A stretch of DNA of 55,000 nucleotides from contig NC_049986.1 of the NCBI RefSeq assembly GCF_000003815.2, positions 4,346,400 to 4,401,399 of the forward strand, in the 5' to 3' direction. Shown here piece after piece: positions 41,820 through 51,508 of this stretch. Under the pieces are notes generated by a model that saw only the letters and a list, made by a program, of their open reading frames with translations, ran no database searches and was not told the DNA's origin. The DNA comes from Branchiostoma floridae (lineage: Eukaryota; Chordata; Leptocardii; Amphioxiformes; Branchiostomatidae). The translations under genes and the position numbers were made by a program. How positions within the stretch are numbered: position 1 is the stretch's first letter; each line of letters begins with the position of its first letter.

Positions 41820-41879
41820 ATGGCGCCGAAAAACGAAAGTGACGGGATGGATGAACACACGAAAATCTGCAAAGTTCAG
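41820..41879 (+). CDS. IQCC: IQCC exon 1: start codon and first part of IQ motif
   Basis: ATG in a good context (CCAACATGG) gives MAPKNESDGMDEHTKICKVQ, then donor GTAAAG, phase 0. The joined KVQ-ACVRG matches the human ALQACVRG site. An inverted CCAAT box (GATTGG) lies about 18 bp upstream. Confidence 0.85.
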
Positions 41880-44800
41880 GTAAAGTTGAAGCTGTTAGTA
41901 AGTACTGGTGATGCCTGTAGCTTCCACGATATATCAGGAAAGCTGACATATTGCTGTGGCCTGTGTACCATGTTGCTAACGTTAGATATAGTTGTAAATT
42001 TTGAATTAGTTGCCGCGTTCCTGTAAATTATCTCCATGCAGATCTTCTTCTTCTTCATCTTCATCTTGAGTTAGGGCTCTAATAAGCCAGCGTCCGTTTT
42101 TCCGTCAATTGACGGAAATTTGCTGCGTGTGACGGAATTTTTTAAAAACCAATCCGTCAACCTTGATGGACAAAAATTCTTGGTGGAAGCTACAGGCGGT
42201 TTGGGGACGCCGTCCACGGCCGTAAAATTATGCCACACACTGTTTGTTTTGCTATTGTTATGATTGTTGACAATGTGTGTCGGCGCCCTTTCGCATACGA
42301 TAATCTCATTAAAAACCCGTTTTTCAAGGTCTCCGTTTCGTCTTTCTAACTTGATTTTCGCGGTTTTCGCGACAATGGGAATTGGTTGACGGAAAATAAA
42401 TTCGAGCTGGCTAAAGCCCTGTCTTGAGTGCCCTCAATCCTACGGTACTACTACTACTACTATCCATGGTTAGATTATACTGCTGCTGGGTTCCCTGACG
42501 CAGGGGTAGGCAGCAGTCGGCCAGTCTTCACACTCCGCTAGCATAGCCATAAGTATCAAAAGCTGGCAGAAGAGTGAATGAAGCTGGCTTAAGAGTGTGT
42601 ATCGTACACCTCTTGGCTCGGCTGACTACACTCCTTGGCCAGTTTGGTACTATGTTATGCCATAACAGAGGCGGCGGCAGCAAATTTCGTTTGGGGGGGC
42701 GAACCTTTACTGACAGAATTTTGCCGCACATGTAGTGCCGAAGGCACTACCTGTCGCGCCGGAGGCGCGACCATCCTAGGGGGGTCCGGGGGCATGCTCC
42801 CCCGGGAAAATTTGAAATCTTGACCCTCTAAAACGCCATTTCCTGCGTTTTGACGGGCACATTTTGCTGCTAGACTAAGCTAACTTTGATGACAATTCTG
42901 TTAGAAAGACACATGGTTTTAGCGAGGGCGATGCCCCAAAAATATATTCACGATTTCGAGTGCGGAAGGTGCAAGCTGTAGCAAGGTTGGTCTGGGGAAA
43001 TTTTAAAATCTGCACCCTCTGAAACCCCATTTTCTGTATTTTGAGGGACAAATTTTGCTGAGGGACTATGCTAAATCTAATGCCAAGGTAAGTACGATAT
43101 TAAAATTTCTATTAGTTTAAAAGTTTTTTGAGAGCAACGCTCCCGCAACATATTGTCCTGCGCCGACATGGCCGAAGACGCGGGCCGTCACAAGGGACTC
43201 TGGCGAAATTTTGAAATCGGGACTCTCTGAAACGTCATTTCTTGCGTTTTCAGGCGTAAATTTTGCCGTTAGACTAACTTGATTTAAAGAAATTTCCATC
43301 ATCAAAAAAATACACAAGGTTTCAGGTTGATTTTCTGGGGGGGCGACGCCCCCCCCAACGTACCCCCCGGTGCCGCCGCCACTGCATAATTTGTAGGATC
43401 TGCTTGGAGTTGGCTGATACTAGAAATTATTGCTGTTATTTTAATACAATCTTTTGTTCGAGGACACAACATTTTCTCAACTTCTGGTGCATTTCGCATC
43501 GAACTTAGCCGGGGCGACTAGAAACGAAAAACGTATTTACTTGTAAATTATATAGACGAAATGTTCCGAAGCCTTCTCGGCCATGTTCGGTGGCGGTTCA
43601 GCCATAAATCGGGAAGCTCGGAATCGCTACCAAAAGGTACCCGAACATGGCCGAGAAGGCTTCGGAACGTTTCGGGGAGCGCTGCCGAACAGGCAAAATG
43701 GCGGCCCGGTTTTAAAAACAATGGGGACTGTTTGTAACAGGTCGCGTTGTGGAGTACTTAGGGGTTTTTGAAGCAGACAAACACCACGGCGCGGTGTGCA
43801 AGACTCCAGGGAAGCCAGGGACGTGCAGAAAACCGGAGGAAAAGGTATCTCCACGGAACGGATACGCATATACAGTTTACCCCTATATGCTCCGCCCCTA
43901 CTAGAAAGAAAAACTTACGTCTATATAATTTACAAGTAAATACGTTTTTCGTTTCTAGTCGCCCCGACTACATCGAACTATGTGTTTTCTCATCACCCTC
44001 GGTCCCAACCCTCCTTTGGCCGTCGGGCGATCCTTATCGTGGTCGGGCTGGTACCTCGGGTGATACAGAATACACTGTGTTCAAGTGTGTTGTATTCTAG
44101 ATTCTATTGACTGTACCTCGTACAAGTAGTATATGTTGCTCCAGTAGTGTCCATTACGCACAGTTCTTTCTGTATAGTAGAAAGAACTGTACTCCCACTA
44201 CCCCCTGTAGAGACTCTTTATTGCTGCTGTTATTGCTGCTTCTGATATGCAGTTCTTTCAGGCTTGTGTCCGGGGCACCTTGGTGAGAAGACAGCTGAAG
44301 CAGCTCAGACAGAACTATGAAGTCCTGGTGCAGGAACTGGGAGACCCAGCCTTCCCTGTTCATGTTACCTGGACATCCACACTGCCATGTGTGTCTACTG
44401 TTCTACCCAAGGTAAGACACTTCCATGTGTGTCTACTGTTCTACCCAAGGTAAGACACTTCCATGTGTGTCTCCTGTTCTACCCAAGGTAAGACACTTCC
44501 ATGTGTGTCTACTGTTCTACCCAAGGTAAGACACTTCCATGTGTGTCTCCTGTTCTACCTAAGGTAAGACACTGCCATGTGTGTCTCCTGTTCTACCTAA
44601 GGTAAGACACTTCCATGTGTGTCTCCTGTTCTACCCAAGGTAAGACACTTCCATGTGTGTCTACTGTTCTACCCAAGGTAAGACACTTCCATGTGTGTCT
44701 ACTGTTCTACCCAAGGTAAGACACTTCCATGTGTGTCTACTGTTCTACCCAAGGTAAGACACTTCCATGTGTGTCTACTGTTCTACCCAAGGTAAGACAC

Positions 44801-47800
44801 TTCCATGTGTGTCTACTGTTCTACCCAAGGTAAGACACTTCCATGTTTGTCTACTGTTCTACCCAAGGTAAGACACTTCCATGTGTGTCTACTGTTCTAC
44901 CCAAGGTAAGACACTTCCATGTTTGTCTACTGTTCTACCCAAGGTAAGACACTCACTGCCATGTGTGTCTACTGTTCTACCCAAGGTAAGACACTTCCAT
45001 GTTTGTCTACTGTTCTACCCAAGGTAAGACACTCACTGCCATGTGTGTCTACTGTTCTACCCAAGGTAAGACACTTCCATGTGTGTCTACTGTCCTACCC
45101 AAGGTAAGACACTCACTGCCATGTGTGTCTACTGTTCTACCCAAGGTAAGACACAGCAATCTTGGGAATTCGCACAATCTTTTCTCACACAAATTTTGGT
45201 CATGTAACCATCTCATAGTGGAAGACCAAAACTTGTTGTATGTTTCTTGGCTAACTTTTTAACCACAGCCTGCTGTTTTCTGAAGAAAAAAAAAATGTTA
45301 AATTAAAAAAAAAAGTTAGCTTATTGAATTCCAACACGTCAGATCGATACAAAGTCAACTAAAACATTTTGCCAAAGAAATCTTTTTACATTTTAGTAAC
45401 TTTTTTTTCTTACATTTATCAGGGCAAATCAAGAATGCAAGTGAAGCAATCTGAAAACAAAAACATCAAGAAAGGTTCTGACCAGGGTGCTGCTTGGTCA
45501 TCAAAGAGAGATGCCAGCACAGAAACAGTTTTCCCTGTGAACACAGGACAAGACTGTGTTGGGGAAACTAAAACTGTGGGAATGGAGAGCACAGAACTCT
45601 TCCACTCAATGCTTCAAGCAGGGGAGATGACATCCACTAAAACTGATCCTGGAACAGCAGATAAACTTGAAACTTGCAGCACCAACCAAGAACTGAGCCA
45701 ACATGGTATCCCTGAGGGAAACAAGCAACTATTGCCACCACAAACTGAGAATCAAGAGAACCAAACAAGGGCAATCTCCTCAAAAACAGACACTGGAGCA
45801 GATGCTTGGAGAGAGACTCCTGCTCCTAGACCTGAGGGAGTACAAGACAAGGAGAATCTCGGAGGCCATTTGGATTCGGAGGGAACACATGGATGGACAA
45901 GTGAGCAGTGTACCCCTAGACAGACTATACATGATGATACCCATATCACCCAAAATGGGAATTCCTGGTCCCAAACTGCAGCACATTGGGACTCGATAGA
46001 TCATGGTCACACTTCTGACAACAGTTCCCAGGCTGGTCCTACAGAGCCACCAGTAGGACTGGCATCACTAGCAGAGGATACATCTGTATGGGTACTTGAA
46101 GACTCTTTTACAGGTATATAGTACACACCCCTTACATCATGTACATGTTATTGTTAATGTATTGATATTGATAATGAGTGCAATTAAGCCAAGTTGCTTT
46201 GATTACATTTACTGTGTATGGATGACGTCCGCACAAATATCAATTCTTGTCTGTTTAAAAAAAATGTTTTCAACCATACTGTACATCAAAGCTGGCGTAA
46301 AATTAACAAATATATACCATAAAACATGCTAATGCTGTACAATACTATGTTTATTCCAGTCAAGACTCCATGAAGTTGTGAAACTGAAAGAACAAAAATT
46401 TTGAACCCATTGTTTTGCTGTATGTAACCCTCTTGTATCTGAACACTTTTTATGATGTGTGCGATTTGTTTTACAAACTTCTTTTTCTTTATTCGCACAG
46501 TCTCGCATCAGTTATGGGGCTCCCAGAGAATGTCATCTATATAGTTTCAATAGTTAATATCCATATATTAATCGAATCATCATGGCCTAATGACAAATTC
46601 CTACAAAAAAAACAGATACTTGAAATACTTCTCTGTTTCTAACATGTAGGTGCACCAGGGGTGCCTGTATACCCAAAGGACCCTGCAGAACTGGGGAAGA
46701 TGAGACGTCACATCAGTATGGAACTGCTCTGGGTTCAACAGGCCATCATCAGTAGGAAAAATGTGAGACAACGTTGTGCTTGATATTGTAATTGATATAT
46801 GCAGAAACTTTCACGGATGTTTAATGTTCACGGTTTTCGCGGTGGTCGCTTCACTGCAAACTTAAAACCACCACGAACATTTTTCCATGGCAGTAAGAGA
46901 CTACAATGCATAGTGCTACCGCGAACTTAAAACTACTGCGAAAAGTCCTTTTACCTGCTACTGCAAAATTAAATTCTCGCGAACTTAAAATGCATTTACA
47001 CTTTTTTCATTCATGTACATCTACTGAACCAAACCAACTTGTCACTGACTTGAACAGTGGTAATCTCTATTACATTTTGTACATTTTTATTTGTAGTAAG
47101 AAAAAACTTTTATTTTTCAGATAAGAAAAAGCACTGATAGCATGTAACAATGTTTTGATTACAAGACATGTTAGGACTTCTTCTCGCTAAATGTGTAATC
47201 TCCAAGCAGATCCTACAATGGCTTAAGATAGTACCAAACTGGCCAAGGAGTGTAGTCAGCCAAGAGGTGTCCATTTCTCCTGTGACGAAACACACTCCTA
47301 TAATGATAAGCTGGCTTCACTCCTCTGTCAGCTTTTGATACTATCTTATCCTACCATATAGGATCTGCTTGGAGGTTACTAAATGTGTACTCTGTGGAGA
47401 TGTCATGTACTTACATTGTATAGTGGTGAAAAGAAGCTTGATTTTGTTACATATCTTGCTTTATGGGTGTCTGACAAGCTTCTAGGGCTCGTCAGTCGGG
47501 AGGTGGGGACTTTGTAAGCTTGATTTAGTCAGGCTAGTGGACTAATGTCTCCCCCAGGAAAATGAGGATTAAGGTATTTTCAGCAGGTCTAAGCATCTGT
47601 AATTTCTCACATGACCATGTACATACAGGTTTGCAATTTTTTTAAGAACTTGTCCAGTTTTTCAGGGTTGCATACTGTAAATGCAGAAACTTTCGCGGTG
47701 GTTTAATGTTTGCGCTTTACCACAAACTTAAATTATAGTCGGTTGTATTTGACAGTAATGGTTATATAATATAAATGTTATGGGAAAGTAGTGGTGTATT

Positions 47801-49367
47801 TATTTAATGACACAGAGGATGTCCATCTGATTAGTAATTATCAAAATGTAGCGTACGTTGAATATGGCTAAAATTCACAATTTTCGTCAAATGCAAAAAA
47901 ATGGCCTACTTTCAGGGACAACCACGTGATTGAACGTCATGACGCGAAACTCTACAAGCATTTATTTGATAGACAATACATAGATGTACATTTGATCAGA
48001 AGTTGAATAAGAATCCTTGTTTACTTCGTCACGTAGCGTACGTTGAACATGGCTAAAATTCACAATTTTCGTCAAATGCAAAAAATGGCCTACTTTCAGG
48101 GACAACCACGTGACTGAACGTCATGATCCGAAACTCTACAAGCATTTATTTGATAGGCAATACACATCCACATTTGATAAGAAGTTGATTTATAAATATA
48201 TTTTACTTCGTCATGTAGCGTACTTTGAACATGGCTAAAGTTCACAATTTTCGCCAAACACAAAAAGTGGCCTACTTTAGGGGACAGTCACGTGACAACT
48301 AAACAAGAAGCCAAACTTTGCAACAATGTATTTGATAGATATTCTAATGATCTACATATGGTACAAATTCCAAGCCAAACAAAGTACCAGAGCGGCACTT
48401 ATAGCGTTACAAAGTTGGGCCAAAAATCAAATTTTTTTGAAGCTTGAAACACTGCACTGTTTTTAGGCTGCCCAAGAACTAAAATGTACGACTTTGGAAA
48501 TTTCACAACAATTTTTAAAAAGCCAAAATGTTGGTCTATTCAGATCTTGTTTTTTTTTGATGATAGGTTTAAAGGTGTTGCCAAGACAGTGCCGTAAAAT
48601 ATGCTGATTTTTGTGTTTTTGAGATGCGAAAATTGGGGAAAATGGCCAGAAAACTTTGTTTGCCCGTTACCATGGCAACAAGGAGTTTTGATCTAAAAGA
48701 AAGCTATTTTGAGGGGTTGTGGACCAAGTACTATCACTGTGCAAAATATGAGCCAAATCTATTTTTTGACCTTTGCCACCATTGTTTGATCCTTACAGAC
48801 ATTTGCTCTTAAACAGCTGTCACCTCACCATCTGCTTGGAGCTAAGCCCATTAACAAACACATAAAGCACGATGCCTGTACCAATATATCTCAAATATAG
48901 GGGTGATTTCTGATATTATTACATCGATTATAACGACAGATACGGCTCCCAAAATCTCATCGATTCGAGCTTTCATCACACCCCACTAACACAACAAGTA
49001 TGAAACCAATCCATCCAGCCGTTCTTGAGTAATCATCTACACAGACAGAGACACATAACAGAAAATATAACCTCCATTCCATGACATTTCATGGAGGTAA
49101 TTAGTTAAAACCACCACAAACATTTTTCCATAGCAGTAAGAGACTACAATACATGGTGCTACCGCGAACTTAAAACCACCACGAAAAGTCCTTTTTCCCG
49201 CTACCGCGAAATTAAATCCCCGCAAACTTAAATGCATTTACAGTACTTCAACATATGACTCAGTAGAGGTGTGCCTGTAGATGCAATGACACCCAGTGTA
49301 CAATTTTGTGATGTTGTCTTTCTTCAACTCACAGTACCTGAGGATGAAACACAACTTGGAGCAGTGA
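41820..49367 (+). CDS. IQCC: IQ motif-containing protein C homologue (multi-exon)
   Basis: Homologue of vertebrate IQCC, a poorly characterised protein with one IQ (calmodulin-binding type) motif. Five exons: 41820-41879, 44262-44411, 45423-46113, 46650-46762, 49335-49367; 348 residues, somewhat longer than human IQCC. Exon 1 ends KICKVQ and exon 2 begins ACVRGTLVRRQLKQLRQNYE, giving an IQ-like motif (VQACVRGTLVRR) next to human LQACVRGFLVRRQ. The end reads MELLWVQQAIISRKNYLRMK, close to human [20 protein letters not shown], with a stop nine codons later. The middle is Gln/Thr/Ser-rich and poorly conserved. The intron 1 donor splits the IQ motif. A minisatellite expands exon 2's donor (see 44374-45152). 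A possible AATAAA is at 50546-50551. Confidence 0.9.
42070..42421. mobile_element. MITE with AGGGCT..TAA..AGCCAGC ends
   Basis: Left AGGGCTCTAATAAGCCAGCG and right GAGCTGGCTAAAGCCCT are inverted. The interior holds repeated TCCGTCAA / TTGACGGAAA motifs. In IQCC intron 1. Confidence 0.8.
42520..42660. repeat. Copy of the repeat at 47195-47379 (partial)
   Basis: Shares CTTGGCCAGTTTGGTACTAT, AAGAGTG and AGCTGGC blocks with 47195-47379, in reverse order. Confidence 0.65.
42690..43385. repeat. Dispersed repeat with tandem GGGAAATTTTGAAATC modules
   Basis: Three successive modules each have a GGG-rich stretch, AATTTTGAAATC, a CCTCTGAAACGCCATTT-like block and GACAAATTTTGC. The first also carries two 19-bp hairpins. 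In IQCC intron 1; no gene. Confidence 0.7.
43506..43970. mobile_element. Mutator-like MITE with long perfect TIRs and 9-bp duplication
   Basis: About 48-bp identical inverted ends (GGGGCGACTAGAAACGAAAA onward), flanked by the direct repeat CATCGAACT at 43497-43505 and 43971-43979. Nine-base duplications with long TIRs are typical of Mutator-like elements. A second inverted pair inside (CCGAAGCCTTCTCGGCCATG, 43560s and 43640s) makes a nested palindrome. In IQCC intron 1. Confidence 0.88.
44262..44411 (+). CDS. IQCC: IQCC exon 2: IQ motif
   Basis: Acceptor TTCTTTCAG; encodes ACVRGTLVRRQLKQLRQNYE and VTWTSTLPCVSTVLPK, the last part resembling LQWTEGRIPRPRFLPEK of human IQCC. Donor GTAAGACAC is the first of a long series of identical donors in the adjoining minisatellite, so the exon end could vary. 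Confidence 0.85.
44374..45152 (+). repeat. 38-bp minisatellite carrying a splice donor in every unit
   Basis: About 20 units of CTACTGTTCTACCCAAG + GTAAGACACTTCCATGTGTGT, with some 42-bp variants (CACTCACTGCC). The first unit contains the true end of IQCC exon 2; the rest extend into intron 2, each repeating AAG followed by GTAAGA. Confidence 0.95.
45423..46113 (+). CDS. IQCC: IQCC exon 3: low-complexity central region
   Basis: A 691-nt exon, phase 0 in and 1 out, from acceptor TTTATCAG to donor GTATAT. Begins GKSRMQVKQSENK; then hydrophilic, Gln/Thr/Ser/Glu-rich sequence without a recognised domain. The matching human region is also poorly conserved. Confidence 0.82.
46470..46590. repeat. 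Dispersed repeat block, copy 3
   Basis: TTTATTCGCACAGTCTCGCA, CCCAGAGAATGTCATCTATA and ATCATGGCCTAA match 5330-5458 in order. In IQCC intron 3. Confidence 0.65.
46650..46762 (+). CDS. IQCC: IQCC exon 4: conserved C-terminal helix
   Basis: Encodes MRRHISMELLWVQQAIISRK, the best conserved part of the family. Acceptor ACATGTAG, donor GTGAGA, phase 1 in and 0 out. Confidence 0.92.
46797..47005. mobile_element. MITE of the GCAGAAACTTTCGCGG family, copy 1
   Basis: Left ATGCAGAAACTTTCACGG, right CTCGCGAACTTAAAATGCAT; inner ACCACCACGAACATTTTTCC. Other copies: 47683-47735 (end only), 49107-49244, 52857-53060. Confidence 0.8.
47195..47379. mobile_element. MITE with TAATCTCCAAGCAGATCCTA ends
   Basis: Ends GTAATCTCCAAGCAGATCCT and AGGATCTGCTTGGAGGTTAC are inverted, with an inner GATAGTACCAAACTGG / ACTATCTTATC pairing. 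In IQCC intron 4. Confidence 0.87.
47683..47735. repeat. End fragment of the GCAGAAACTTTCGCGG MITE
   Basis: ACTGTAAATGCAGAAACTTT then CGCGGTGGTTTAATGTTTGC, matching the left end of the copy at 52857-53060. Confidence 0.75.
47847..48330. repeat. About 183-bp tandem repeat, 2.6 units
   Basis: Units start GTAGCGTACGTTGAACATGG near 47849, 48033 and 48216 and share ATTCACAATTTTCGTCAAAT, GGGACAACCACGTGA and CTCTACAAGCATTTATTTGA. The third is incomplete and more diverged. In IQCC intron 4. Confidence 0.9.
49107..49244. mobile_element. MITE of the GCAGAAACTTTCGCGG family, partial copy
   Basis: Right-hand two thirds of the element: ACCACCACAAACATTTTTCC, ACCGCGAACTTAAAACCACC and AACTTAAATGCATTTACAGT. 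Confidence 0.78.
49335..49367 (+). CDS. IQCC: IQCC exon 5: C-terminus and stop
   Basis: Ten codons (YLRMKHNLEQ) and a TGA after acceptor AACTCACAG, continuing SRKN-YLRMK as in human SRKEYLLLK. The human protein goes on for longer; here it stops early. Shortness leaves some doubt. Confidence 0.75.
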   Translation, partial: YLRMKHNLEQ

Positions 49368-49606
49368 CAGGTGATGATATTTCTGAACCAGTGCTCTGTC
49401 TACATCTGAGTGAGTGAAGCTAACAACTAAGAATACCTGTTATAGAGTGTCCATCAAATTAGCCTTTCAACCAACAAAACATTATGTTGAATTAGTGCAT
49501 TTCTACATTTTCACCTTTGCCAGAGCAGAAGGTAATGTTTTGGGTAATGTTCACGTGTGTCTGTGATGATGGTAACTGAAAAACACCCGAATGGATTGTT
49601 TTGATT

Positions 49607-49825
49607 ACTCTCCAAGCAGAGGTTACGTGACTCAGTAAGCAGGGGATCATAGGTTGCAGGAATTCTATGGCAACCTATGATCCACTGCTTATCGAGTCAC
49701 ATGTTCTATCTGCATAACGTGACGTCACGACAGCAGTGGATTGTTTATTCCTTGACAAAGACAGGTGCTGTTCAGTCAAAAATTTGGGTGAGTCCAATTT
49801 TTCTGTTGGATATTACAGTTTAACT
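49607..49825. mobile_element. Foldback element (TGACGTCACG core), copy 2
   Basis: Contains GATCATAGGTTGCAGGAATT with the inverted CAACCTATGATCCACTGC, then TCGAGTCACATGTTCTATCT and AACGTGACGTCACGACAGCA, as at 15896-16145 in reverse order. Confidence 0.8.
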
Positions 49826-51440
49826 AGTTCAATAATAGATTCTATAATATTTATATTGAATTTCATGAAATTGGTCCTGTTTCTAGTTGATTCGCATTTC
49901 TCAAAGACTAGCAAATGAAATTGTCTCCATTTAATATGATTCAAATGTACAGCTGGTTCATACCTTATAAATAAGTAAAACTAGTTTTTGTGTTGTTTAA
50001 GTAAAATATGTAATATATAGAGAGAAAACAGACACAAGCTCACATGTAAGAACTGTATTTTTGTGAAGCAAACTGTACATTATCATTCATTTACTTGTAC
50101 ATTGTATGTAGGCCAACAGTATTTACAAACTTGGTGTCTATGTCATTATGTGCACAAGAGGGGAAGTGAGTTTGGACATTGTACATTTTATACTTTCTAA
50201 CATATCCTCTTGTGAATTACCATCCTGTTGATTTAAACTGTAGACTCTGGCTTGAACATTACACAGTCCAGGAAAACAACAAAACAGAACATTAAACAAG
50301 TTTCCGGAATAATGAAGTCAACACCCATTTTACGTAGCAGTAAGTAAGATAAATGTCAATTGTGACAGCTTTCCTTCTGTTGATAACACTAGAATTTGGA
50401 GGAACACAGAAAAAGTAGGTTTTCTTGACCATTCCTGTAAGGTGCACGTACTGTTTTTGTACCAGCTTCTGTGTACCTCTGCAATCTGTTACAACTCATG
50501 TACACATGTACTTAGTCGAGGAACTGTACATGTGTTAACTGCCACAATAAAGGTAGTTAAATACATTCAATGGAGTGTGTTTTTGGTTATGATTTAACTT
50601 ACTTATGCAGGTCTACATCATTTGGCAAAGATATGACCCTGGAACAGTACTGCTGTTTCACCTACATGTACGATGTAGCTACTATCATTTCTGTGGTTTG
50701 AAGTTGAAACTGACACTCATTGTAAGGTGATCTCAGTATTTCTTCACAGTAAAGACAGAAAATGTTGGCATTTTCTCATCTATTATTTTAAAACAAGCAA
50801 AGAAAAAATTAAAAATATGAACATACTCATGAACATATGTATATTATTTACACGGGATGTAGAGTTGCCTGACAAACTTACAGAATAATGTAATTTGACT
50901 TGTTGACATTTTCGTTGAAATGCAGCAAAATGCAAGCAATGGTATAACTTTCTAGGAGAGATTTAATTGAAAATCACCTGGTTTTGTCTGCAAGAAGAGT
51001 GTATCTCAATTTAGGCTAGTTAATTATAGATTGAAAGTAAGACTGTAAATACAACTCACTGCAAGTATCCTTTCATGCATTAGCAGAAAGTCCTGCTATT
51101 CTTGGTGTACATAAACACTGCATTACGTTTATCAACAACAATAACTGCAAGGGCCCAGTCACACGACCAGTGCGGTCACCATATGATTGCAAACTGACAG
51201 CAATCTTTTGATAACCATTCATGTGTAGTACCAAATTCAGTATTTTTGTTACAGTACTGTCTCATCTGCATTCGGTTCTGACAAAACCTGCTTTAAAACA
51301 GCATCAAAATTGTCTGACAACGTTAACCTAGAAGTATAACGAATGTGACTGCACTAGAATTCAGTATTTCAAATCCAACTGAGATATTTACACATAATCA
51401 AATTGAAGGACTTTTAGAACATTAGCTGAGCTGGATTCCT
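49826..51440. other. Intergenic region between two convergent 3' ends
   Basis: Between the IQCC stop (plus) and the coiled-coil gene stop (minus). AT-rich, no ORF of note. AATAAA at 50546-50551 could serve IQCC; a minus-strand ATTAAA near 50970 could serve the other gene. Confidence 0.5.
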
Positions 51441-51445
51441 GTGTG

Positions 51446-51508
51446 CTAACTTTTTGAAGTCAGGTCAGGCTTTCCAGATTTCAGCAGCTGGTCAGCAAAA
51501 AACATGGC
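51446..51508 (-). CDS. Coiled-coil gene terminal exon
   Basis: Twenty codons and a TAG after acceptor TCATTTCAG: AMFFADQLLKSGKPDLTSKS. Continues in frame from the preceding exon. Confidence 0.75.
   Translation of the reverse strand, partial: AMFFADQLLKSGKPDLTSKS

Noticed and set aside
44374-45152. CRISPR-like array from the regularly spaced repeats
   Set aside because: Units are contiguous without unique spacers, in an intron of an animal gene; it is a minisatellite.
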